DNA from: Nitrososphaerota archaeon
GTDB lineage: Archaea > Thermoproteota > Nitrososphaeria > Nitrososphaerales > Nitrosopumilaceae
Length of the DNA: 50,113 nucleotides
Assembly: GCA_021325595.1 (NCBI GenBank)
Contig: JAJPGX010000029.1
Location: forward strand, 1-50,113
Direction: 5' to 3'
Shown here: piece after piece, positions 25,706 through 33,222 of the stretch
How the letters are laid out: each line of letters opens with the position of its first letter
Numbering within the stretch: the stretch's first letter is position 1
Translations under genes and position numbers: made by a program
Notes under the pieces: generated by a model
Told to the model about the DNA's origin: nothing
The model's database searches: none
What the model saw: the letters and a program-made list of their open reading frames with translations, nothing else

Positions 25706-26255
25706 TCGGCTTAATCTTTTTTGATGAAATGATTTCGGTTACAGTTTGTCGGAATTTGTCTATGTTTATACCGTGATACATACCTTCTACATTAGAGAGC
25801 TTTTCCATTGCTCGTTTCATTATTGAAATACATATGTCATCTTCGTTTTTTTGATAATGTACAAGAGCGGCTGCAACAAGAATGATTCCTTGAACAAGAT
25901 CTTTTTCTCCTTCAAAGGTTTGTTTCCACACACCCTCCAAAACTTCATGACATTCCCAGAATCGTTCATCATTAAAATATTGTATCGCCATACAGATTGC
26001 TGTTTCTCTGTCAATTTCTTCTTCAACAACACGTCTTGCATGATCAAGTACTCCAAGTGGGGAAAGTTTGTCAACCAGCATATCAAGTTCTTGCTGTGCT
26101 ACCGATGTATCAAATTCTAGATATTTCGTAGAAACGCGCATGTCACGTATTATCACGTTCATCCCAGATGACAGATTATCTGCTTTTTTAAGAAGTGTTT
26201 GAGCATCAGTTGGAGAATATCCTGAATTTCTCAGGTGAATCATGAATCTATCCAT
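25695..26255 (-). CDS. DUF309-family protein
   Basis: 186 residues. The C-terminal half contains the DUF309 signature FNDERFWECHEVLEGVWK near residue 98 and DLVQGIILVAAALVHYQK near 118, a helical bundle with conserved Trp, Glu, His and Glu that might bind a metal. The N-terminal 80 residues hold an additional helical part of unknown role. No function is established for the family as far as I know. Divergent from S24e with overlapping promoter DNA. Confidence 0.85.
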   Translation of the reverse strand: MDRFMIHLRNSGYSPTDAQTLLKKADNLSSGMNVIIRDMRVSTKYLEFDTSVAQQELDMLVDKLSPLGVLDHARRVVEEEIDRETAICMAIQYFNDERFWECHEVLEGVWKQTFEGEKDLVQGIILVAAALVHYQKNEDDICISIMKRAMEKLSNVEGMYHGINIDKFRQTVTEIISSKKIKPIKI

Positions 26256-26337
26256 ATGCTAACACGTACTTGATTTCATAAATTTGTTAGTAGATGCAGT
26301 TAAGATTTATATGAACTATTCAGAGGACTTTGAATAC

Positions 26338-26697
26338 ATGTCCATGATTGAAGTAACACGTGATGTTAACAATTCCCTACTCTCAAGAAGAGAGATCACA
26401 TGTACTTTCAAGGGACTTGCTGGCAAACTAAAAAGACTAGAAGCTGCAGACATGGTTTCTAAACAGTTTAACCTATCTGGAAAAACCATAATTCCAGTTC
26501 AACTAAAAAATGAAACAGGTCGTCCAATAGTATCAGGAACATTCTATGTTTATGATGATGAAAGTTTGGCAAGAGAACACCTCAAAGCAGCCATATTCAA
26601 AAGACTAGAAAAAGCAAAAGCAACACCTGAAAAGGCTGCAGAAGTGACATCTGCTCCGGCAGAAAATGCAGAAGCTCCAAAGGAAGAGAGCAAATAA
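26338..26697 (+). CDS. rps24e: 30S ribosomal protein S24e
   Basis: 119 residues. IEVTRDVNNSLLSRREI opens the S24e fold, with VSGTFYVYDD near 70 as the second conserved strand. The C-terminal 30 residues (Ala, Glu, Pro, Lys rich) are an archaeal acidic tail. The frame is open to a TTG at 26284, but a gatttatatg TATA box at 26303-26312 is 30 bases before this ATG, so the extension is probably not translated. The stop overlaps the S27ae start (TAATG). Confidence 0.88.
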   Translation: MSMIEVTRDVNNSLLSRREITCTFKGLAGKLKRLEAADMVSKQFNLSGKTIIPVQLKNETGRPIVSGTFYVYDDESLAREHLKAAIFKRLEKAKATPEKAAEVTSAPAENAEAPKEESK

Positions 26698-26870
26698 TGG
26701 CGGGAAAGAAAGGCACTAGTCCATCAGTCTACAAGTATTACAAAGTAAAGGGAGAAAAAGCTGAGAAAGTCAAAAAAGAATGCTCAAGGTGTGGCAAAGG
26801 TGTTTTTATGTCAGAACATAAGAACAGACGCACTTGTGGCAAATGTGGCCTGACTGAATTTATACAATAA
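26697..26870 (+). CDS. rps27ae: 30S ribosomal protein S27ae
   Basis: 57 residues. Zinc ribbon CSRCGKGVFMSEHKNRRTCGKCG (Cys-29, 32, 47, 50) after a Lys-rich N-terminus with VYKYYKVKG, the archaeal stand-alone S27ae that is fused to ubiquitin in eukaryotes. It overlaps the S24e stop by one base, the usual archaeal gene order. Confidence 0.95.
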   Translation: MAGKKGTSPSVYKYYKVKGEKAEKVKKECSRCGKGVFMSEHKNRRTCGKCGLTEFIQ

Positions 26871-26871
26871 T

Positions 26872-27579
26872 TTAATACAGTTTCTTTGGTCTTAATCTAG
26901 AGGCTTTTTCTTCTATTTGTGTCATTTTTTGTAAAAGAACAGGATCAACAGAAGTGTTAGCAAGAATGTCAGCTGGAATCTTTACAATATTTGTATCAAG
27001 TGACATATCTATTGTGGGCAGACTCTTTTCTATCCAAAGTTTTATAACTTTATCTTCAAGTTTATAGTCTCTAAATCCTTCGGGGAATCTTTTAGTGATA
27101 TGTAGTAAGAGTGTTTTATCATTAAAGACGGCACGAGGTTCAAATAATCTAGTAGAATCAGAATAGCTACTTTCAAACAAGTTACTGGTTATTTCATCAG
27201 AAAGCATTTCCATTTTTGAGATTTTTCTCATAAGTTCAAGATAGTGAAGAAATTCGTGTGCCAATATGGCATGAATGGTTCCTTTGAGACCATATGCAAC
27301 AAGTGGAGCGGTTATCTGTATAACTACCTCTAACTTATTGTTAGACAAAACAGGTATTGTTCTTGCAAACAGTATTCCGTAATCAAAAGAACCAGGATGT
27401 GGTCTTGTAACTACAATAGCAGGTTCTACATAAGCAAGTGGAAAGTATATTCCTGATGCTTTTTCCACACGGTTTATTCCCGATACTGCTACATCAAATC
27501 GCTTTACAATAAGTGAGTAGATCTTATCAGGAATTAAGCCATTTTTGTGCGCTTCATGTACTCTTAGTAGCGGATCCAA
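26872..27579 (-). CDS. Putative zinc metalloprotease-like protein (HExxH)
   Basis: 235 residues from a TTG. AILAHEFLHYLEL near residue 105 is a canonical HExxH with aromatic/Leu flanks; a third ligand is not obvious (candidates lie in MEMLSDEI near 124). No signal peptide or membrane segment, so a cytoplasmic enzyme or an inactive relative. It ends one base after S27ae convergently. Pus10 lies 75 bases upstream on the same strand, so the two may be cotranscribed. Family not recognised. Confidence 0.7.
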   Translation of the reverse strand: MDPLLRVHEAHKNGLIPDKIYSLIVKRFDVAVSGINRVEKASGIYFPLAYVEPAIVVTRPHPGSFDYGILFARTIPVLSNNKLEVVIQITAPLVAYGLKGTIHAILAHEFLHYLELMRKISKMEMLSDEITSNLFESSYSDSTRLFEPRAVFNDKTLLLHITKRFPEGFRDYKLEDKVIKLWIEKSLPTIDMSLDTNIVKIPADILANTSVDPVLLQKMTQIEEKASRLRPKKLY

Positions 27580-27654
27580 ATCGAAAAAACTTGAATTTAA
27601 CCATTAATAAAAGCTTGATAATATGCAAAATCAAAAATTGTTTAAAATCACATA

Positions 27655-28800
27655 TTACTTTATGACAAGTATTTTGTGAAAATCAAATACCTTACATTTG
27701 CATTGATTATCAAGAATCATGCTCAGATTAGGTTCCAGATTTCCTCCACTAACCAGTCGCTTTATTGGAATACCTCCATCCATATCTATAATAGACGAGA
27801 ATGCTCTGGAGGATGTTTTCTTGAATTTTATGGAGTAAATTCTTTTAGGGTTTTTTTGTGTACCATCATCATTTGAGATAACCATATTTTGCAATGCATC
27901 AAGAGTTTTGAGCGATTCATCAGATATCTCATTTTCAGTTTCTACCTCAATTGAGACTTGGGTTTTAAACCGTAATGGTTCAGTTGGAATTTTTTCAATT
28001 TTATGCAAGTTTAGAATTGATACATCATGAAGAGGTATCTTTTTTGGTAAAGATATGTTTCTTTTGTGGGGGTTGTATATTTTTACAAAGAAAGGTCGCC
28101 CTTGCCCTAAAACTAGACTTGATTCATCCTCACTTCCAATCCATGTTATCTTAACTTGTTGTGCTCCAAATTTTTCATATAGAAATTTGGCGATCTTACC
28201 TTCTACACTATTGTATTCGGATATGCCATGAAAATCACATACGAGACATCCTTTTCCTCCACATGATGTACATGGGACTTGTTTTTGTGGGATTCCCCTA
28301 ACATTTTTCGTATATCTTCCTTGCAAAATAATTGCCTTGGATTTTACTTCATACTGTCCTTTCTTAAAATCAACAGTTATTACAATATCAGGATTATGAT
28401 ATTCTACTATAGTCTTTGTTTTTCTTCCGAACCGTTTACCCATTTCCTTGGTTATGTCGTTTTTTATGCTTACTATCCCACGAAGTTTAAATTTTGAACG
28501 GATTTGATCATCTCTGTCTAATATAGATGGTTTGATAACTGCACCAATTAGAAAAGAAGAGAAATCATAATGGGATGATATCTCAAGAATTTTGTTTACC
28601 GAAGAATCTAGATCATCCATCAAGTTTTTACAAATGTAACATGAGATTGGAACTTTTTGTTTTAGTTTTTTACGAATTTTTTGCCCAAGTTTTTTATGAG
28701 AAGTTAATTTTAGATTACCTGCAAACATTCTTCCAAGACAATAGTCACAAAGATGAAAATCGCGTAAAATTTTTACAGTGTTTTCTATTACTTCAGACAT
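27655..28800 (-). CDS. pus10: tRNA pseudouridine synthase Pus10
   Basis: 381 residues from the second Met; an ATG five codons upstream (28815) is also possible. The N-terminus has two zinc pairs (CDYC near 18, CYIC near 54), then a THUMP-like region, an extra four-Cys cluster CTSC...CLVC near 180 and the catalytic Asp in WIGSEDESS near 225. Pus10 makes pseudouridine 54 and 55 in archaeal tRNAs. The C-terminal catalytic domain looks complete. Confidence 0.92.
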   Translation of the reverse strand: MSEVIENTVKILRDFHLCDYCLGRMFAGNLKLTSHKKLGQKIRKKLKQKVPISCYICKNLMDDLDSSVNKILEISSHYDFSSFLIGAVIKPSILDRDDQIRSKFKLRGIVSIKNDITKEMGKRFGRKTKTIVEYHNPDIVITVDFKKGQYEVKSKAIILQGRYTKNVRGIPQKQVPCTSCGGKGCLVCDFHGISEYNSVEGKIAKFLYEKFGAQQVKITWIGSEDESSLVLGQGRPFFVKIYNPHKRNISLPKKIPLHDVSILNLHKIEKIPTEPLRFKTQVSIEVETENEISDESLKTLDALQNMVISNDDGTQKNPKRIYSIKFKKTSSRAFSSIIDMDGGIPIKRLVSGGNLEPNLSMILDNQCKCKVFDFHKILVIK

Positions 28801-28865
28801 CTTATTTTTTTGCATTCTTGAAATAACTTTTCATAGCCAGTTTTATTCTTATGTGATTTGTTTCT

Positions 28866-29528
28866 CTACCACGGATATAGCCGTCTACATGATTGCTTGT
28901 CTGTCACACTAATTGCCTTTGTTGGACAGGTCTGTGCTGCATCAAGTATTTTATTATACTTTGCACCTTGTTCGTTAATTACCTTGGATTTTGGGTTCAC
29001 TTTTACATTTCTTTCTATATGAAACACAGTAGGAACAATCATCTCACAGCTACAGCATGCTATGCATTTTTCAGGATCTACGATAACAGATACGGCAAAG
29101 TCTTTTTCTACTTCTACTGGTTCAGAATCTTGTTTTACTTCAGATTTTACCTTCTCATAATATTCCCAAAATGTTTGTTCGTAATATCTCCAAAAGTCTT
29201 GGTATGCATCTTCATAGTAGCTAGTATGTTTTCTCCAATCCTCATGTGATGTACGATCAGAATTTCTTGCTCCCCATGAACTTTCTTTAAAATCATATTT
29301 TTTAGAATCATTACGAGTTTGATATGTACGAGTAACTGATCTTTTGTTGTGTGATTTTAATATGTGATATGCTTCAGTAATAATCTTGAACTTGTTTCCA
29401 TCATTGTTTGAGGAATGCTTGTCTGGGTGATATCTAAGAGCTAATTTTCGATATGCAGATTTTACTTCTTTAATTGATGCTCCTTCCTGTAACCCAAGAA
29501 CTTGGTAGCATTGGTGACTATTCAACAC
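28866..29528 (-). CDS. DnaJ-ferredoxin fusion protein
   Basis: 220 residues from GTG. Residues 5-65 are a J-domain with the HPD triad at 34-36, so it can stimulate DnaK. A Tyr/Trp-rich, highly charged spacer (70-140) follows. Residues 145-210 are a ferredoxin-like 4Fe-4S domain: Cys-155, 158, 161 and 201 (CxxCxxC then CP). This J-domain plus ferredoxin layout is the DnaJ-Fer family reported for Thaumarchaeota and photosynthetic eukaryotes. Possibly a chaperone linked to Fe-S or redox status. Encoded downstream of SRP54. Confidence 0.88.
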   Translation of the reverse strand: MLNSHQCYQVLGLQEGASIKEVKSAYRKLALRYHPDKHSSNNDGNKFKIITEAYHILKSHNKRSVTRTYQTRNDSKKYDFKESSWGARNSDRTSHEDWRKHTSYYEDAYQDFWRYYEQTFWEYYEKVKSEVKQDSEPVEVEKDFAVSVIVDPEKCIACCSCEMIVPTVFHIERNVKVNPKSKVINEQGAKYNKILDAAQTCPTKAISVTDKQSCRRLYPW

Positions 29529-29574
29529 AAGAATTTGGTGGAACTAGATTAAAAATTTTAAATATCAAGAGTCT

Positions 29575-30900
29575 TTATCCAAGACCCATTTTTCTTAACA
29601 TGCCCTGTAGTTGTCTTCCTTTTGAGGCCTTCATCATAGTTTTGGAGTTTTTGTATGCTTTGAGGAGTTCTTTTACCTCATGCTCTGGCCATCCAGAACC
29701 TCTTGCTATTCTCTTTACTCTGGAGGCGTTTATCAAATCAGGATCTGCTTTTTCGTCCTTTGTCATTGATTGTATAATAAATCTCCATTTTTCCATTCGT
29801 TCTTCTTGTTGTTCCAGTTGGTCTTCTTTTACCATTCCTGAAAGTCCAGGCATGTTTTCAAGAATGCTACGTAATCCTCCGGCTCTTGTCGCTTCTTCAA
29901 TTTGGAAGTAAAAATCCTCCATGTTCATCTTTCCATGCGATATTCTTTTTAGTCTGTCCTCATTTCCTTCCGTCTCCAATCGCTTTGCCATATCAAGTAG
30001 AGCTTGAATATCGCCCATTCCAAGAAGTCTTCCGACAAATCGAGTAGGAGAAAACTTTTCAAGATCATCAATTCTTTCACCGGTTCCAATATACATTATT
30101 CTAGCACCAGTAGCTGCTGCAGCCGCAAGTGCACCACCTCCTTTTGCACTGCTGTCAAGTTTTGTTATTATTATTCCACCCACTGGAACAGTTTTATGAA
30201 AAGCTTCTGCTTGACTATAACACTGTTGTCCTATTGTACCATCAATTACAAGTAATGCAAGGTCTGGATTTGCTACCTTACCGATTCGTAGCATTTCATC
30301 AAGAAGATCTTTTTCTTCTTTATGTCTACCAGCAGTATCTATTAGTATGATATCAAAATTTTGCCCCTCAAAGTGTTTTAGCCCATTTTGTACAATTTCT
30401 GGTGAGTCTTTGTTCCCTTCCTCACCATATACCTCAACATTTGCTTTTTCACACATTGTCTTTAACTGAGTAAGTGCACCTGGTCTGTAAGTATCTGCAC
30501 CTATGACTGCTACTCTATATCCTTGTCGCGTTAGTAGCTTAGCTAGCTTGGATGTGACTGTAGTTTTTCCACTTCCTTGTATTCCTAGCATCAATACTCT
30601 GTTTGTTCTACCTGGCTGGAAGGAAAATTGATCATCAGTTCCAAGTAGTTTAGCAAGTTCGTCATATAGAATTTTTACAATATGATCTTTCCTTGATAGT
30701 CCTGGAGGCGGTGTTTCTTTAAGTGATCTTTCTTCTAAATTCTTTGTGATCTCAAACACCAATTTTACATTAACGTCTGATTGAAGCAATGCCCTTTGGA
30801 TATCTTTTGATAATTCCTTTATGAGCGCCTCATCTATAGCAGAAGAGTTTACTATTTTTTTAAGAGCAGAGCGAAGACCATTTTTTAGACCGTCTAACAT
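29575..30900 (-). CDS. srp54: Signal recognition particle subunit SRP54
   Basis: 441 residues. N-domain helices (1-90), then the GTPase: GIQGSGKTT near 104, DTYRPGAL near 136, DTAGRH near 188 and TKLDSSAKGGGAL near 246. The M-domain (from about 300) is Met-rich and binds signal peptide and SRP RNA. The last Ffh/SRP54 helix (KGRQLQGMLRKMG) is complete. It overlaps the Dph6-like gene by one base (TAATG). The partner SRP19 is 5.5 kb away; no SRP RNA was seen here. Confidence 0.97.
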   Translation of the reverse strand: MLDGLKNGLRSALKKIVNSSAIDEALIKELSKDIQRALLQSDVNVKLVFEITKNLEERSLKETPPPGLSRKDHIVKILYDELAKLLGTDDQFSFQPGRTNRVLMLGIQGSGKTTVTSKLAKLLTRQGYRVAVIGADTYRPGALTQLKTMCEKANVEVYGEEGNKDSPEIVQNGLKHFEGQNFDIILIDTAGRHKEEKDLLDEMLRIGKVANPDLALLVIDGTIGQQCYSQAEAFHKTVPVGGIIITKLDSSAKGGGALAAAAATGARIMYIGTGERIDDLEKFSPTRFVGRLLGMGDIQALLDMAKRLETEGNEDRLKRISHGKMNMEDFYFQIEEATRAGGLRSILENMPGLSGMVKEDQLEQQEERMEKWRFIIQSMTKDEKADPDLINASRVKRIARGSGWPEHEVKELLKAYKNSKTMMKASKGRQLQGMLRKMGLG

Positions 30901-31583
30901 TACTTGTCTAGGATGGCTTCGGTTATTTCAAATCTTCCTCTATATCCGTCCCAGATCTTGTTTGCTTTTACTATTTTAATTGGATGTGAGAACAATGGAC
31001 AATCAATTACAAAGGTTTCAGCTTCTCCACCTTCAAAGGCAAGATGAAATCCATATTTTGATGAAAGTGAATCTAAAGTTTGTATTTCCTTAGTTGTGAT
31101 CTCTTTACCAAGCCAGATATCATCAAGGCCTGCAGCTGTAACACTTGTAACAATAAATCTAAAACCAGAATCCAATAGTTCGGCTAAGTATTTTCTATCA
31201 TCTATGTGCCAAATAGGTGAAACAACATGTAAGTTTAATTTTTTCCCAATACTTTCAAAACGATTTTTCTGATACTCACTTAAGATTCCTCCATGAACGA
31301 GTCCTTCTATTCCAAATTCTCTTTTTGCTTTTTTTAACAATTCTTCTAATTTTTCAATCTCATTTTGTTCATCATTGTTTTCTAATAAAATAGAAAGATG
31401 TGGAATTTTCATTGATTCTGCTTGAAGACTAGTCCATGATATGTTAGGATGGTGTAGTAGATGACTTTCTGCAGATTCTGGATAAAGTGATACAAGACAT
31501 ACTATATTGTGTCCATTCTGTTTTGTCTTGAATATTGAAAAAGTACTGTCCTTTCCACCAGAAAAGAGCGATGCTAGATTCAA
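30900..31583 (-). CDS. dph6: Diphthine-ammonia ligase-like ATP pyrophosphatase (Dph6 family)
   Basis: 227 residues from TTG. The PP-loop FSGGKDSTFS opens the protein. EGLVHGGILSEYQKNRFE near 115 and FEGGEAETFVIDCPLF near 192 are the Dph6 blocks. Adds the amide to diphthine on elongation factor 2 in the last step of diphthamide synthesis. Cotranscribed with srp54, as often seen in archaea. A 37-residue zinc protein lies just upstream. Confidence 0.9.
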   Translation of the reverse strand: MNLASLFSGGKDSTFSIFKTKQNGHNIVCLVSLYPESAESHLLHHPNISWTSLQAESMKIPHLSILLENNDEQNEIEKLEELLKKAKREFGIEGLVHGGILSEYQKNRFESIGKKLNLHVVSPIWHIDDRKYLAELLDSGFRFIVTSVTAAGLDDIWLGKEITTKEIQTLDSLSSKYGFHLAFEGGEAETFVIDCPLFSHPIKIVKANKIWDGYRGRFEITEAILDK

Positions 31584-31607
31584 TTTGTGTTGTCAACCAT
31601 GTAAAAA

Positions 31608-31721
31608 TTAGTTTTTTTCCAGATCATTTATTCTATTAAGACAGTCTTTACAAACAGAAAGATGATCTTTTACTGTTATTTCTACATTAGACGCTAGGCA
31701 TACATGGCACAGACCCTTCAT
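31608..31721 (-). CDS. 37-residue four-cysteine zinc microprotein
   Basis: ATG to TAA, 37 codons. CHVC (residues 5-8) and CKDC (24-27) form a compact zinc ribbon with a few charged residues after. A gttatacag box (31746-31752 region) is about 28 bases upstream of the ATG, so it is probably a leaderless transcript. It is 25 bases from the Dph6-like start and in the same direction, hence likely an operon leader gene of dph6-srp54. Function unknown. Confidence 0.6.
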   Translation of the reverse strand: MKGLCHVCLASNVEITVKDHLSVCKDCLNRINDLEKN

Positions 31722-31775
31722 TATTTCAGTATTACATGTCGTACTGTATAACTTGTTCTCACATTAGAAAAGCCT

Positions 31776-31841
31776 GGATGCCTCAAGACTCATAATCTTC
31801 ATCATATGATCAGATGGCTTTTCTCTTCATCATCAGCATCC
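31776..31841 (-). ncRNA. C/D-box sRNA, predicted guide for Cm34 of elongator tRNA-Met
   Basis: Read on the minus strand: terminal stem GGATGC (31841-31836) with GCATCC (31781-31776); box C ATGATGA (31833-31827); 13-base guide 1 (31826-31814); box D' CTGA (31813-31810); 4-base spacer; box C' ATGATGA (31805-31799); 12-base guide 2 (31798-31787); box D TTGA (31786-31783). Guide 2 is complementary to GACTCATAATCT, which reads as a CAU anticodon loop with self-pairing stem ends. The base opposite the fifth guide position before box D is the C of CAU, i.e. C34. Guide 1 target unknown. Starts a few bases after the aIF5A stop. Confidence 0.8.
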
Positions 31842-31844
31842 GAA

Positions 31845-32252
31845 TTAACTTTTGATTCGGACTATAAGAGTTCTATCCATTACTTTCCAGTATTCAACAT
31901 CTTGACCTTGCGCAATCTTGTCTTTAATTTCGTCTTCAATCTGAGTGATGTCAAATACCTCAAATGTTTCAGAGTCCATAACCTGAACTATTGAATCAGT
32001 TTTTGAAATAACAGAGCCATTTCTTTTGTCGATGAGTGGTACTTGGACTTGAGCACTCACTGGAGAGACGTGTGGATATTTTTTCTTGTCAAATATCCCA
32101 ACTCCGACAATTCTTGCTTTTGCTGCACCATGTTTACCTGGTTTGCTTGTATCATATTCTACAATTCTGCATGGCTCTGCATTTGGATTGTCAACTGGGA
32201 GTAAGATATAGGAACCAATTTTTAGTGAACCTAGTTCGGACGGCTTGCTCAT
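31845..32252 (-). CDS. eif5a: Translation initiation factor 5A
   Basis: 135 residues. The hypusine loop STSKPGKHGAAK places the modified Lys at residue 40. SH3-like N-domain and OB-fold C-domain are both present. The ATG chosen is 26 bases after a strong gttatatactc box; a TTG two codons earlier is possible. Promotes peptide-bond formation at Pro-rich stretches. The stop lies in a CCGAAT/ATTCGG stem, and the C/D sRNA follows immediately, so the sRNA could be processed from this mRNA. Confidence 0.95.
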   Translation of the reverse strand: MSKPSELGSLKIGSYILLPVDNPNAEPCRIVEYDTSKPGKHGAAKARIVGVGIFDKKKYPHVSPVSAQVQVPLIDKRNGSVISKTDSIVQVMDSETFEVFDITQIEDEIKDKIAQGQDVEYWKVMDRTLIVRIKS

Positions 32253-32321
32253 CACCAAAACAGAATTTGCCAGAGTATATAACTTTTCTATTATAATTAA
32301 ATAGGATCTTCAGATCACAAT

Positions 32322-32927
32322 TTATTTTATTTTTTCAATTATCGACAAGTTCAAAAGATTTGTCAGACGTATTCCTTTTCGTGCTACTTCTTTTCTTGTT
32401 TTTTCACAATATTTATTGTCGGATTGATGAGTGTTATCACTTGAAACCTCTAAGACTATCAAATTGTCACCATATGGAAATGTGAATTTTGGTTGTTCAG
32501 TGGTAGAAAGACTCATCTGGTCCCATTCAGCGCGTCTTACTCTCTGGCGCTTTGCAACAATCATTGCTAGATCTAGAAGGTCAGAACTAGAATGCCCATC
32601 AAGATAATAAATTGATACCAAGTTTAATTTTTCACTTGGCATCCTTTCAAAAAATTCGTCATTATTTCTAAATACAAATATTGGTTTGTCTTGCTTGTAC
32701 TTCTCAACTTCATTTATGGTTTTTTCATAGTCATTAAAATGTGCCAAAAGATAGGTATTTGTTCTAGATGGAAAGTATGCCCCCCCATCTTCTGAAAATG
32801 TTGCAGTAGCAAAGTACATGTCGTCAACATATTCCGAGCGTTCCAGAACTTCCTTTAATTTAATAGAAGAATCCACATGAAGATATGGTGCGCATACATA
32901 TCCTCCTCCCATCATGGCTCCCGACAC
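32322..32927 (-). CDS. Conserved-looking protein of unknown function
   Basis: 201 residues from GTG; internal ATGs at codons 5 and 6 are alternatives. The N-terminus has a Gly-rich GGGYVCAPYL. The middle alternates beta and alpha (PIFVFRNNDEF, LVSIYYLDGHSSSDLLDLAMIVAKRQ), suggesting an alpha/beta fold of a small ligand or nuclease type, but no motif can be named. The TATA box sits in the centre of a long perfect inverted repeat, so expression is probably controlled. Confidence 0.7.
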   Translation of the reverse strand: MSGAMMGGGYVCAPYLHVDSSIKLKEVLERSEYVDDMYFATATFSEDGGAYFPSRTNTYLLAHFNDYEKTINEVEKYKQDKPIFVFRNNDEFFERMPSEKLNLVSIYYLDGHSSSDLLDLAMIVAKRQRVRRAEWDQMSLSTTEQPKFTFPYGDNLIVLEVSSDNTHQSDNKYCEKTRKEVARKGIRLTNLLNLSIIEKIK

Positions 32928-32931
32928 GCTG

Positions 32932-32971
32932 TCCGGATCAAATTACTATCATATATGTAATTTGTTCCGGA
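32932..32971. promoter_or_regulatory. 40-bp inverted repeat enclosing a TATA box
   Basis: TCCGGA + CAAATTAC (32932-32946, with one T between) mirrors GTAATTTG + TCCGGA (32957-32971, one T between): 14 paired positions, one mismatch. The central 10 bases hold catatatga on the minus strand, about 28 bases before the GTG of the 201-residue protein. A symmetric repressor or activator site around a core promoter is the simplest reading. Confidence 0.55.
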
Positions 32972-33058
32972 AATTTCGATCGCTATTATTAGAAAATTTT
33001 TTGCTAAAATATCCATAACGATAGTTATTTAATACGAAGAAGCAGGCTCAGAAATAGT

Positions 33059-33178
33059 CCCACGCTAGCTCAGCCTGGTAGAGCTTCCGGCTGTAGTGGT
33101 TGGCTATTGGCTGACCGTCATCAGCCTATCAGGCATACAGAAACCGGGTTGTCGCAGGTTCAAGTCCTGCGCGTGGGA
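33059..33178 (+). tRNA. tRNA-Tyr(GTA) with intron
   Basis: Acceptor CCCACGC/GCGTGGG, D-stem GCTC/GAGC, anticodon stem TCCGG/CCGGG, loop CTGTAG+A with anticodon GTA, T-arm GCAGG TTCAAGT CCTGC, A73, and an encoded CCA at 33179-33181. A 46-base intron (33097-33142) interrupts the loop between positions 37 and 38. CTGT/ACAG pairing across the junctions with 3-base bulges fits the bulge-helix-bulge cut by archaeal endonuclease. The intron holds its own hairpin (GGCTGA/TCAGCC). A gttatttaata box lies about 30 bases upstream. Confidence 0.95.
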
Positions 33179-33222
33179 CCATATACATAAACTTCAAAAA
33201 CTTACCATAACAAGTAGAAACG

